Made by a program: the position numbers and the translations under genes
DNA from: Pseudophaeomoniella oleicola
Lineage: Eukaryota > Ascomycota > Eurotiomycetes > Phaeomoniellales > Phaeomoniellaceae
Direction of reading: 5' to 3'
NCBI GenBank assembly: GCA_003868215.1
Contig: QWDQ01000044.1
Coordinates: 124,001 to 188,000, forward strand
Length of the DNA stretch: 64,000 nt
Shown: positions 1 to 10,214 of the stretch, in pieces
Numbering within the stretch: the stretch's first letter is position 1
Layout: each line of letters starts with the position of its first letter
Notes under the pieces: generated by a model
Told to the model about the DNA's origin: nothing
The model's input: the letters and a program-made list of their open reading frames with translations, nothing else
The model's database searches: none

Positions 1-40
1 GTCAGACGAGCGTAGCGAGATAGGCTGTGCACGGATGGGC

Positions 41-74
41 AAGAAAAGAAAAGAGAAGAGAAGAGAAGAGAAGA
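41..74. repeat. GA-rich simple repeat (AGAAG units)
   Basis: About 34 nt of AAGAAA/AGAAG units with only A and G. A low-complexity tract with no coding frame. Confidence 0.8.
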
Positions 75-400
75 CAGTATTGTAAGGCACGTATCATCAG
101 TATGAATCAGTATGAGTAAGGTGTAGGATCAACCTATGGTGGTAAACGCTGTAGATCAGGTAGACAGACAGCTAGTCGAGCAGGACGGCAAGACAAACCC
201 AGTTGACTGGAGGTAGAATCATTGTTGTTTACCTACTACTCTGTCGATTCGTGTGCCGCGTGTTATTATTGTTGTTGTTGATGTTGTCGTGAGAGGAAAG
301 TGATAATAAGAGATTTCTCTGTTTACAAATCATCATCACCAGCCTCTGACCGATCTCTACGGAGCACGTAGTAATTAGCAGGTAGAGTCAATTACGTGAC

Positions 401-432
401 CTTTTTTCTTTTTTCTTTTCTCTTTTCTCTTT
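401..432. repeat. T-rich pyrimidine tract (TTTTC/TTTTTTC units)
   Basis: Pure C/T stretch of TTTTC-like units, common in fungal promoters. About 1.3 kb before the first gene. Confidence 0.7.
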
Positions 433-1761
433 TAACTACAACAATACATGATACAGGTACAAGTACAAGTGTAAGCACAAGTACTTACAGTTACTGTATG
501 TTAGGTCAATATTCAATATCGGGATAGGCTTCAGTTCCATTTCGGATCCCAGCTAATATCTCATCACCCGCATAAGCTGCAGTCTACCGTTCCAGGTCGA
601 TCCTCTTCCGGCCCACCTCGCCACCTCACTCGTATCAACTCAGTCAAATCCAAGCAAATTCCAACTCGCCAGTCGCCTCGCTCGGTCGTGGGGACGGCCT
701 GAATCAACGATCTGCAACTACGCATAGCTTCCCATAGTCCTGGAGTCTAACCAACCTTCGGGGAAAGACATCTGCTATACCACTTGAGCACTACCTACCC
801 AGGTACCTTACTACGATAGGTACGCTACATTAGTACTGTACTGTACACGGTAAAAGACGACAGCCATTGACCTTGAGCAGTAAAGTGGAAGTGGGTAAGC
901 AGACTCTTTCCTGCAGAACCATCACGTCTTTCTTTCCTTCTTGTCTCGGTCTAATGTATGTACGATTCAGATGAAGAACCAGATGAAGACGGCAGTTGCG
1001 TTTCTGTACGCTCTTGCTTAAGGTCACCGCAATTCCTCGCGACTCTGGTGAGGTCTCTCCATCCACGACTTCTCTTTCCTTCACCATCTCACCCGTCAAC
1101 CTTATCGTCCCCCAAAGTACCGGACGCAGGACTGTCTCGATCCTATTCGAACTCCGTCTACCTTTCTAATACATTCGTTTGCATACTTGTATCTCATTTG
1201 AGACACCTTGACCCTTTACCCATTCACCATTTTCTCTTCGCTGCCAAATCTTTGGACTCAGACCGTCGAATTACTCTCACTGTCTCCCTCGTTGTTCATT
1301 CAATCATTCACGGTTCACGGAGCAAACACTCGAAGTGGAGGATCTACCACACTTCCCCAGCCTCTATCGGACCATTGCATATACCCGAAGATTCTCGCCT
1401 GGTTGCACGGGCCAATATTCGACCTCATCATTGAAGTGACAGGTCATCTCACTTTATCTGTGACATCTGTTTGTGTCACCATCCTGACGTACGCTTGGAC
1501 TGGGAATTCCAACGCACACATACCAGCACCTACAGTTCTCGGGGTTTGTTCTTCTTCTGAACATCGAAGTCGACAATATACTCTGTCCCTAACTTCACCT
1601 TTATCGTCATAGAAGACCACACCAGAAGTTGGCCCAGCCACCATCTCTTCCTGTACCTACTGGCGACGCCTGTGCTTCCCAGGCTCAGACGTTAAATCCG
1701 GCTACTTCTATCTAACATAACACCCCTGATCTCTTTCCCGCTATCACCAATCATAACGATC

Positions 1762-3350
1762 ATGTCACTTCAGCCCAACCAAGACCATGGCCCCTCCACG
1801 GGTGCTGCCTATCCATGGATTCTGGAGCATCTGCTCACGTACCCTGGTACTTACGAGATTCCACTTCGGACAATGTATACCCTCAACGCAACCACTCAAG
1901 CCCAACAAACCCCCAGTAGTCCAACTCAAAACAATTTTCCAGGAAATGCATTCCCTCCGCGTCCTACAAAACCTCAAGAAGGGCAAGCACTTGATACTCA
2001 GACTGCGGCCGCTCAATTGAGGGCAAATCTACTGTCTCACATCTCACAGCAGTCTAATCAACCCGCGTCTCTGCCGCCTAACTTTGTCACATCCTTCGTC
2101 CGCCGTGTCTTTCCTGTGGAGTTAGATGCGGTCGACTTTCCCCAAGCTCTCACGGCCTTGGATTACTTGAAAGATCTCGAAAGACGACGGCGGCGGGAGG
2201 TGGTTGCAGCTCTTGATAGACTGGGTGTTGACAAGAATGATTTGTATGAGAAAGAGAAACTGGGGAAGAAATATCCTGGTGTACTCAAATGGATTGTAGA
2301 CATCGAGGATAAGGAACGGAGAATAGAAGGCTTGTATACGCAAGTCTACCTTGGTCTGAGGAGATGGGTATGTCCTTTATGAAGAGAACGCGGCTTCATT
2401 GCTAACAATAGTGGTAGATCTTGATCAACGAGATGTCCCTTCGTCCTTTCAACAAGTCGAACTGCTTAGCAATGCTTAATACGCTTTACCCTCCGGTCAA
2501 TAATGTCCAACCTACAGCACAACTCACCAATGAAGTCCTCGTTGGTCAGCGCAATGGCTTCTTCCGCTATATCCAGAATGTTGAGAAATCGGGACCAGGA
2601 TTACTCAAGGCACTCATTGATCAAGGCAAGGCTCGAGGCGATGAGACCGGCTGGAACAATATTCGCGACGCAGTAGATCGCTATTTGCGGTCTTCCAATG
2701 CAATCATTGATGAGTGCTATGAGATCCTGGGCAAGAACATGACGACCTCGCCTACATCGCCGACGGCCGAGAGTTTCGAGCAGGAAGGACAGCGGGGAAG
2801 AAAAGTTGACTCCGGTATCAGTTTCACGAGCTCGAAACGGTCCAGCGGGCAGCGTGGATCTATAAGCACTATGAGCTCCACTAAATCCAAGGAAAACCTG
2901 CCGCTGCCTTCTCCAGGCCTTCAATCGACGGAGAAAGCCCCGGGATCAACTTTAGAGAGGATTGCACGCGAGATTCGCAAAATCAAATCAAGAAGTGATG
3001 TCGCTGGAGCAGCGCGGCAGGAGCGGAAACGCGAAAAGTCACGTACCCGTGGGCAAGATTCAGAACAACCAACAGCCTTTGAAGCTCCGCCACCAATGCC
3101 TGAACTCAAAGAAAAGAAGATCCGACTTAAGCCCAGCCTTAAAAAGATGCGATCTATCAGCGCTTTGGGAGAACGGAGCCGTAATATCCGTTCTGCCGGT
3201 AGTATGGGCCCTGGTACTGACGACGACGACGTAAGCCACGAGTTTGATGCCGAAGAGATGAGAAAACGAAGAATGGAATGGGAAGCGAAGAAGGCTGCAA
3301 TGCAGCAAGTCCATCATGGCAGCTCTGACCGTATGGATTTCAAGTTCTAG
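1762..3350 (+). CDS. Conserved fungal protein of unknown function, 512 aa
   Basis: Two exons, 1762-2367 and 2418-3350, joined in phase 0 across a 50-nt GTATGT...TAG intron with a GCTAACA branch point. The N-terminal part (about residues 15-50) has a compact AYPWILEHLLTYPGTYEIPL motif. Residues about 110-300 are predicted helical, with a basic heptad-like stretch (LKDLERRRRREVV). The C-terminal 200 residues are Ser/Lys/Arg-rich and probably disordered, ending in a basic coiled segment (MRKRRMEWEAKKA). No enzymatic motif or membrane segment is visible. I have the impression that this layout is widespread in Pezizomycotina but know no function; the charged tail would fit a scaffold or nuclear role, which is inference only. 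The start is the first ATG of the open frame. Confidence 0.8.
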
Positions 3351-4609
3351 GTGGATCCGGATGACCGATGCTGGGATGTGATGTCGACAACAAGATATCC
3401 GCTTTCATTTCGTGTACAAGTTTATGTTTGCTATTTTCCCTTCAGCGATTTCTTCATTACGACGGTCATGGTTGATGGCTCATCCAAAAGGATTGGGAAA
3501 GGTGACGGCGCATAATATTCTCGGTCTTCGGCTCCGGTGGACAATCGGAAGGGCAAAACTTGGGGCTCTATCGAGCAAACTCGACAACAGTGAATGGTAC
3601 TGTTGGCGTCGTGGTTGACAAAGGAGCACTTCTGTTATAGGCTGTTTGACGATCCATTGGCCGTAACTGTTATCGGGCAATCTTTGCCAGACGTATTAGG
3701 TAGCTAGAAGTCGTCGAAGACAGTCAATGTTCGCATAACGCATGTATACAAATGTGACTGTGTGTGTTATGGCTGCAGTCATCTTGACAGCATATGATGG
3801 CTGTCTGCTCATTTGTTGACTCGACGAGGACGACTAACGAGGGGAGAGCCAAGCGAATTGTCCAGTTTAAAGAAATACAGTAGCTACTACCTCCTTTCCT
3901 CTTAATTAGCAACAATACCACATAATGGGTAATGTCACTCTCCAACAAGTCGCTTGCTTGTTCATCAACTAACTGTGTATTTGATAGAAAGTGGTCTGAC
4001 AACGCTGTCAATGCATCAATTAACATAGGTAGTCAGACCATGTCTTTTCAAGGACATACGGAACACGCCTTACTGACCTTTCTACATCATGCGGGAAATA
4101 GGCGAAAACTGAAGGCATGAAAGGAAACGCCCTAAATACGTAATGCGTACAGGCAAAGCATTCTCTGCTCGCTATCTAGTACTTGATGGCTGATTTTCGC
4201 CCCCTTCTTGATGATCAAGAACCAGAATCTGGCGAGTCTCATCTTATGCGCGTTGTCTGCAAGAGGACTAGGACATGCAGCTGCAGCGGCTAGAGAAACA
4301 ATTCGCGCCAAAGAGAACGAGCAAGTCTAGGTATCTAGGTTCAACTGATTTGCTGTCTGTTGTCATTATCTCAGCCTCACGGCCTGGCGCTTGATTGACG
4401 ACTGCTAAAGGCACTCACATCTTGATGCAGACCTAACATGGGCCCCTGTTCAGGGGGGTGTGGGCTGCGAAGAGAGCTGTGGTGGTGTGGTTGCCTTTGT
4501 CTCGTTATGCCAAAGGCTGCAGTGATAAGTATGTCGGTACCACCTAGATACTGCAGCAATCGTCGAGATCTATCTCTCCAGTAACGAAACAATTCATCCT
4601 TTCTGACAC
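3351..4609. other. Intergenic, no gene seen
   Basis: 3' flank of the 512-aa gene and promoter of the membrane-protein gene at 4610. Only short, unconserved-looking frames on both strands; no repeats or RNA gene recognised. Confidence 0.5.
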
Positions 4610-6007
4610 ATGCCGCCTCGAGAGAGACACGGTTGTATCGATGCCGATGCTTGCTCAACTGCCAACTCGACTGCATCGACTGGTGGAAAGGAATTGGTTG
4701 GTTGGATACTGGAGTCCCCTGGGCGAGGGTCGTTGACGCTCATCACCAGCTGCCTCTTCACTATTTTCCTTTGTACCTGGGTCGTGATACATTCACGGGT
4801 CGAGAAGCGTCCGCTGCTGCAGCGACTACACAAGGTTGCTTTGTTCGTCAAGGCTGTCATCGCACCTGAATTCATTGCCGTAGAAGGGCTTCAAGAATGG
4901 AGCCAGGCCAAAAGGATGGTGAGAGAGTGCGCAGAGCTGACAGATGGGCAATTCAAGCTCATCCACGCTTTCTATATAGGAATGCTCGCTCTGAGATTCC
5001 GCACTGCACGCGGCATCAAGGTGATATGGCCAAATCAGTATACATGGCTGCTACAACAACGTTTGGTCGATTGGAAGGATCACGAATCCTGGGGCTTGGC
5101 TGAGGCAGAGATAAGAGACAAGAGCAATGCAGACGGGACCATCAAGCTAGCTGCCCTAGCCCAGGTTTGCTGGTTCGTCGCACAGAGCATTATGCGTACT
5201 GCTCATGGACTACCTCTCTCTCAGCTGGAATCAATGACCCTTGGTTACATTCCACTGTTCGCCGTTACCTATTTCTTTTGGTGGCTCAAACCAAAAGACA
5301 TCATGACGCCATCTGCCGTAGATTTGCCGGAGATGAGCCCAGAGCAAAAGTCGGATTTCGAGTCGATGGCCGTCAGTAGCAGATTCGACAACGAAGACGT
5401 TGGAGAACAAGACTCTTTGTGGATGATCTGGTCACTGACCCCCCGGGTTTTCGAGAAAGAGGCCGCCGATAGGGCCTTGAAAGAAGCAGAACGGCTGGTA
5501 GCATTACACGAAGAGCAGCACAAACCTTTCCCCGTAGTCAAGCAAGAAAGTGGAAAGGAAGCCAACGAGAAAGACGCTGCGATCATGAACACGAAATGCA
5601 ACTCCATGCCCTCCCTTACCCCACCGAAAGAGACCGTGCTCGCCTACTGGGATCCGGACATATACCACTCCAAGCTCTGGCCCCTAGCCTGCCTCTTCAG
5701 CGCCTCCTTCGGCGCCCTGCACCTGATCTCATGGGACACCGTATTCCCGACCGTCACGGAACTCTGGCTCTGGCGCGCCGCCGCCATCACCTCGATCGCC
5801 TCGATGCTCATCTTCATGCAGTACAAAAAGGTCGTGCTGCGTTGGGACGGCGGCAATCCGCTGACGCTGCTTAGCCTGTTTTCGCCGTTTCTCTATCTGC
5901 TCAGCAGGCTCGTGATGATCGCGGGGGTGATCGCGGCGTTCAGGGCGTCGGATCCAAGGGTGTATGCTACCTATGTTGTGTCGACTTATTGGGTTCATAT
6001 TCTATGA
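4610..6007 (+). CDS. Fungal multi-pass membrane protein of unknown function
   Basis: Single exon, 465 aa, ATG to TGA. It matches a fungal-specific family known only as hypothetical: a first membrane segment after a GRGSLTLI start (residues about 39-60, with FLCTWVVIH), a central block CWFVAQSIMR...GLPLSQLE..TL, the signature WWLKPKD, then a soluble acidic loop of about 120 residues and three C-terminal membrane segments (about 350-372, 382-402, 410-440). The protein ends in a TYWVH-type tail, so it looks full length. No catalytic motif is visible. It probably resides in the plasma or an internal membrane; function unknown. The end of the gene (5596-6000) is noticeably GC-richer than its start. 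Confidence 0.85.
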   Translation: MPPRERHGCIDADACSTANSTASTGGKELVGWILESPGRGSLTLITSCLFTIFLCTWVVIHSRVEKRPLLQRLHKVALFVKAVIAPEFIAVEGLQEWSQAKRMVRECAELTDGQFKLIHAFYIGMLALRFRTARGIKVIWPNQYTWLLQQRLVDWKDHESWGLAEAEIRDKSNADGTIKLAALAQVCWFVAQSIMRTAHGLPLSQLESMTLGYIPLFAVTYFFWWLKPKDIMTPSAVDLPEMSPEQKSDFESMAVSSRFDNEDVGEQDSLWMIWSLTPRVFEKEAADRALKEAERLVALHEEQHKPFPVVKQESGKEANEKDAAIMNTKCNSMPSLTPPKETVLAYWDPDIYHSKLWPLACLFSASFGALHLISWDTVFPTVTELWLWRAAAITSIASMLIFMQYKKVVLRWDGGNPLTLLSLFSPFLYLLSRLVMIAGVIAAFRASDPRVYATYVVSTYWVHIL

Positions 6008-6225
6008 CGGTGGGGCTATATACATGTATAAGCATATCGTTTTATGGTTGATCATTGTTACAACAGATATATCATGGAAACCATACTTTCGGGATATTGC
6101 ATAAATATAAGATTTATTGTTCATAAGAATGAAAACCAGGCCAAGTAGTCTACGAAACGCTAACGTAAAAAATTCTATATAATGGATGCCTGCCTACCTG
6201 CCTGCCTGATCACATTCCCAAACGA

Positions 6226-7425
6226 TCACGTAAACGAAGGATCTGCGGCCTCGAGGATCCGCATCACAGCCATAGTGACCACCGGGTTCCCCATGACGAC
6301 GTCGTGTAAGCCGTACTTCAGTATCTCTTCCCGAATGATACCGTTTGGCGTTCGCCATTCCACGACGGACCCTGCTGCGCCGAGGTCGATCTTTGACCTG
6401 TGTTTCTCCTTTTCGAGTTCATCGTAGCTAATCCCTTCGGGGACGGTGGCGTTGACGGCGTGCCAGAATACGATGTCGGTATGGTGCCATGGGATATCAT
6501 AATCGTCTTCAGCATGGATCAGGGTGATCCGGTAGTTCTCGCCGTTCGCTTCGTTTCTGCGTATATATCTCGCAATGCGATCTTTGCTCGGCCATTTATC
6601 CCGGATGAAACTGCTGAGGTAGTTGAAGAGCGATGGAACTCGGGCCAGCGGTGATAAGATGGGGATGGTACCGGCGACACGGTAGGTTGTCACCAGTGTT
6701 GCAACGTCGACAAAAGGTGCAACTAAGATAGTACCGGCGAATAATACGGGGGGAGATTGCGAGGCAAAATGGTCCGAAAGAACCAGACTCACAGCTGTGC
6801 CGATAGATTGTCCAAAAATGAGAATTCGAGAAGATGGAATACCAGCAACGTTTGTCGCCCAGTCCGCAACTGCAATGGCATCCCGGCACATACTATCCTC
6901 TGATGGGGTCCCTTTGCTCCGGCCGAAACCGCGGTAGTCAAAGGTCAGGACGTGGATTTTGTTGGGCTGTCCTGCTGACAATGCCCGGTAATTAGGGACT
7001 CGATAGCCTGATCCAACGGTCCCTCCAGCTCCGTGCATATGAAGGACCAACTGAGCATCGGGATCATCGCGTAGAAGCTTAAAGGCAAGGCGACCCGTGA
7101 TATCTAGAACGTGTCCAGAATCCTCTGCAAGAAGAGCAAGCTCGTGTTTCCGATACAGTTCAATAGGTAGAATATGCCAAGCATAAAGACTTTCGCCAGC
7201 GGAGGTTGGGATAGAGAAGGGAGTCGCTTGGTTGCGTAGAAACCCGAATGTTTCAGGGACATCTAGGTCCTTGAACCAGGTCATTTGTATGGCATGGAGA
7301 TAGACAGCATGTGTTTGAAATGTAGAAGTCGTGAGCAGACCGAGGAGACAGGCGTATAGTCCCACCAACGTTGCTAATGAAACGGAGGCATACTTGAAAA
7401 ACGAAAAGATGATGGGACCCATCAT
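6226..7425 (-). CDS. ABHD12-like serine hydrolase, membrane anchored
   Basis: Single exon, 399 aa, starting with two consecutive Met codons. An N-terminal hydrophobic segment (about residues 5-32) is a signal anchor. The alpha/beta hydrolase fold follows: oxyanion-hole strand HMHGAGG (129-135), DYRGFGRSKG (163-172), nucleophile elbow FGQSIGT with Ser207, acid Asp in HAEDDYDIP and catalytic His in YGLHDVV near the C-terminus, so the triad is complete. In the ABHD12/ABHD12B family such enzymes cleave lysophosphatidylserine or monoacylglycerols at the ER membrane. The exact lipid substrate here is inference. It faces the prefoldin gene across a 1-kb promoter region. Confidence 0.85.
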   Translation of the reverse strand: MMGPIIFSFFKYASVSLATLVGLYACLLGLLTTSTFQTHAVYLHAIQMTWFKDLDVPETFGFLRNQATPFSIPTSAGESLYAWHILPIELYRKHELALLAEDSGHVLDITGRLAFKLLRDDPDAQLVLHMHGAGGTVGSGYRVPNYRALSAGQPNKIHVLTFDYRGFGRSKGTPSEDSMCRDAIAVADWATNVAGIPSSRILIFGQSIGTAVSLVLSDHFASQSPPVLFAGTILVAPFVDVATLVTTYRVAGTIPILSPLARVPSLFNYLSSFIRDKWPSKDRIARYIRRNEANGENYRITLIHAEDDYDIPWHHTDIVFWHAVNATVPEGISYDELEKEKHRSKIDLGAAGSVVEWRTPNGIIREEILKYGLHDVVMGNPVVTMAVMRILEAADPSFT

Positions 7426-8441
7426 GACGATCTGTCAGAGTTACCAACGTATAATTGACGGTGTCAAAGAGGATCGGAGTCTGCCAGGGAGCGTATGGGT
7501 TGAGTGATAGGCAGAAGCGCGAGGTATTAAGTTGAGGTAGACAGTCTATACCTCATGTGCTTGTGACGGATTGAACAGGGGTTGAACAAACGTCAGGAGA
7601 AAGGCTCTGGTATATACAACTACTACTAAGGCGACATCTTCTGAATAGAGAAGAGGTATCGTGTATTAGAAGTGCGGCGGTACTCGGACGAGGGTATCTC
7701 AAATTACGCGCTTCAAGCTGGTCGCATTATAGGCTCGGTTTCCAGGGCGCTTAGTGTTGCCGAGTGAGGCTGAAGCTCCTGTCCCTCTCAGCCTGACTTC
7801 TAGGTACTGGAGATGATCGTCGATGCAATGGTATAATCAAAGCGTATCAATATAATATAGGGTCGTACATTGATCTTCAGCGATAACAGTATCCCCTTCT
7901 GTTTCGTCTAGGTCCCCTTGGCCGTTCTCGTCCTTCTGTCGAACTTGCGTCTTCGGACGACTACGATACCAACGAGCATTAAAGATCAGCGACAAGCTCG
8001 GAAGGTCAGTCTTCATCGTATGTTTTGCACCTGAAATTCGGCATTATTGTCCTGAACAGCAGGGGAATCTTGGACTGCGTTCTTAGGCTCGGGGAGAAAT
8101 ATCAGGCACTGGACCCCGTACATTTCTTTTATCTCAAGTGGGGAAATATCCCAGAGCTTCAACAGCAAGATCAGAAGCGTGAATACAATTTTGCAACCCT
8201 GCCACAAGTCATTGGGTCTCTTGTCGAGAAGTGATAAGGTGTATACTGTCGCATAGAACAGGACAGCGTCACTCAAGTTCTGTACGCTCTACGCCGACGC
8301 TGAGATAAACCACACCGGCGCAACCTCCCACAAGTCGGATTCACTACCTCACTGTGCTCAAGCTTTTGCTCCATTTACAGGGACTTGCTTGACTATCTCT
8401 ACACATTTGTGTGGTTCAAAGCTTGACCTGGGAGATTAGAC
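7426..8441. other. Divergent promoter region, no gene seen
   Basis: Lies between the start codons of the reverse-strand hydrolase and the forward prefoldin gene. Short frames at 8013-8276 (reverse) and 8025-8234 (forward) overlap each other and show no domain. No repeat recognised. Confidence 0.5.
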
Positions 8442-9322
8442 ATGGCCGCGCCGGGCGGCACGCAAAGGTGAATATACTCCATTTCGCTTTCCGTTCAGGA
8501 TATTCATGACACCTGCCTCCTCTGCGCCTGGAGCCGTCGAGCCCTCCTCGGCGTTTTCCTTTCACTTCCTTGGATGACTTCGCTCGTCATCTAAAGATGC
8601 ATATAACTGACCAAGTTTCCAGGGGCGCTCCTTCGTCAGGACCTTCCAGCAATCCTGCACTACAAAATCTCCCAACGAATGCTCGAGGTATACCGACGGC
8701 CCCATATGCTTCTGATATCGCCGACTATGGGGTTCACACGCGAGCGGATGTTGAGCCGACCTTGAGATCCTTCCAAGAGATGATATCGAAGTATCAGTTT
8801 ATGGAGCTCAACGTGAATAAAAGAGCGGAAGGATTAAGAGACAAGATACCGGAAATGAAGGGCACGTTAGAGACAGTGAAGTTTTTGCTGAAGAAAGCGA
8901 AAGGATCTTCATCAGATGCAAATGGTGCAGATGATGATTTAGAAGACGAGTTGGATGCAGTCAAACTAAACAAAGGCGAAATAAAGACCACCTTCAGCTT
9001 GAACGACACATTATACGCTCACGCCAAAGTCGACACGACCACCCTCACTGAGGTATACCTCTGGCTCGGCGCCAACGTGATGGTCGCCTACCCGCTCCAG
9101 GAAGCCGAAACGATGCTCTCAAGCCGACTCGAAGCCGCACAGAAGAAATTGAAAGAATGCGAGGAAGACGCCGAGTTCCTGCGAGAACAGATCACGACGA
9201 TGGAAGTTGCGACGGCGAGAGTCTACAATTGGGACGTTGTCGAGAGGCGGAAGGAGAAGGGTGTGGATGAAAGTGGTGGTGGTGGTGGTGGTGGTGGTGG
9301 TAGCAAAGAAGATCATGACTGA
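8442..9322 (+). CDS. PAC10: Prefoldin subunit 3 (VBP1/Pac10)
   Basis: Two exons, 8442-8467 and 8623-9322. The tiny first exon (MAAPGGTQ) joins in phase 2 to RGAPSSGP over a 155-nt intron with an AACTGAC branch point. The family signatures then follow: NARGIPTAP, RADVEPTLRSFQEMISKYQFME, the beta hairpins YLWLGANVMVAYP, and the C-terminal coiled coil with FLREQITTMEVATARVYNWDV. It is an alpha-type subunit of the cytosolic hexameric prefoldin that hands nascent actin and tubulin to the CCT chaperonin. The length (about 242 aa) exceeds the usual ~200 aa because of an acidic linker (about residues 110-130) and a C-terminal run of nine glycines encoded by a GGT repeat. Confidence 0.93.
9275..9301 (+). 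repeat. GGT trinucleotide repeat encoding Gly9
   Basis: Nine uninterrupted GGT codons just before the end of the prefoldin subunit 3 frame. A coding microsatellite, probably variable in length between strains (inference). Confidence 0.9.
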
Positions 9323-10214
9323 GAGAAACAAAACTTGCTCTTTTTTCAGCGTCCTTTTATAAGATATCTAGGTATCTGGGAATCATGTCGACGTCCGTGA
9401 TGAAAATACCCTGTCTAATCGACAGTCGACCCTCACCCCCTCTCCCCAATCAACTTCAGTCATACCCATCTCCTCAAGCCCTCGATGCGAACAAAACCAA
9501 CAAACCCAGAAATCAGACTTCAGCTTCCCACCTCCTCTTTACCATCTATCCACCCAAATCCAAAAAGCCATCAGACTTTTGCGCCGACCACGACACGACA
9601 TACTCGAATCCTGCCTGCCTGCCACATCATACCATACCTTACCGTACCGTACGACACCCAGTCACAGCAAGACAATTCATCACATCACGATAGCTGCTGC
9701 TACTTGGGGCCAAGGCAACGCAAGGAAACGAGGATCTCACGTTTAAAATCAGGAGCTTGCTTGCTTTGCTGGTCTCATTACCTAAAGTAACTACCCTAAG
9801 GTAGATACATAACTATGTAGTTATCCACGATATCCAATATTGAAGAAAAAAAAGGAAAAAGAAAAAAAAACAGAGAGAACGAGCAACACAAACTATATCT
9901 GTTATATCATTCCAATGACGAGGAATATGTGTCACGTAGTCTCATCGTCAGATATTTAATGAGATAAGAGGTAGGTATCTAAGTAGGATGAGCATCAAAA
10001 GCCTTTCTTTCATTCTTGTTTACTTTATTCTTTCCTTCCGTCCCTCTCTACTCAAGCGAGGAAGATAGTGAGGTACATAAAATCCTGAGATGCTAAGTCC
10101 TATCCAAAAGGAGAACAAGGACAAACAGACAAAAACAAAACATTAAACAGGACCAATGCCTGGACCTGATCATTCTCTCGCCCATCTCTGGGTCTTTCCC
10201 CCTCGATCAGTTCA
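9323..10214. other. Convergent 3' flanks, no gene seen
   Basis: Lies between the stop codons of prefoldin subunit 3 and POM152. Contains A-rich (about 9845-9880) and CT-rich segments plus TACC/TACG-rich short repeats (about 9630-9660). Forward frames 9385-9790 are proline/serine/threonine-rich translations without a domain. Confidence 0.5.

Larger units (their letters stand above)
1..1761. other. Gene-free left edge; leader/promoter of the first gene
   Basis: No supported gene. It holds a GA-rich simple repeat (41-74), a TTTTC-type pyrimidine tract (401-432) and several CT-rich stretches, as expected of a long fungal promoter and 5' leader for the gene starting at 1762. Open frames here (for example 958-1434 and 1208-1612 forward) are Ser/Leu/His-rich translations of CT-rich DNA with no recognisable domain. 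Confidence 0.6.

Noticed and set aside
690-800. Reverse-strand tRNA-like stretch (GTGGTATAGCAGA and a GGTTAGACTCC T-loop-like part)
   Set aside because: Only fragments of a cloverleaf fit; acceptor ends do not pair and the T-loop lacks the expected C. Not called.
958-1612. Two overlapping forward open frames before the first gene
   Set aside because: Low-complexity Ser/Leu/His translation of CT-rich DNA, no domain, in the position of a leader.
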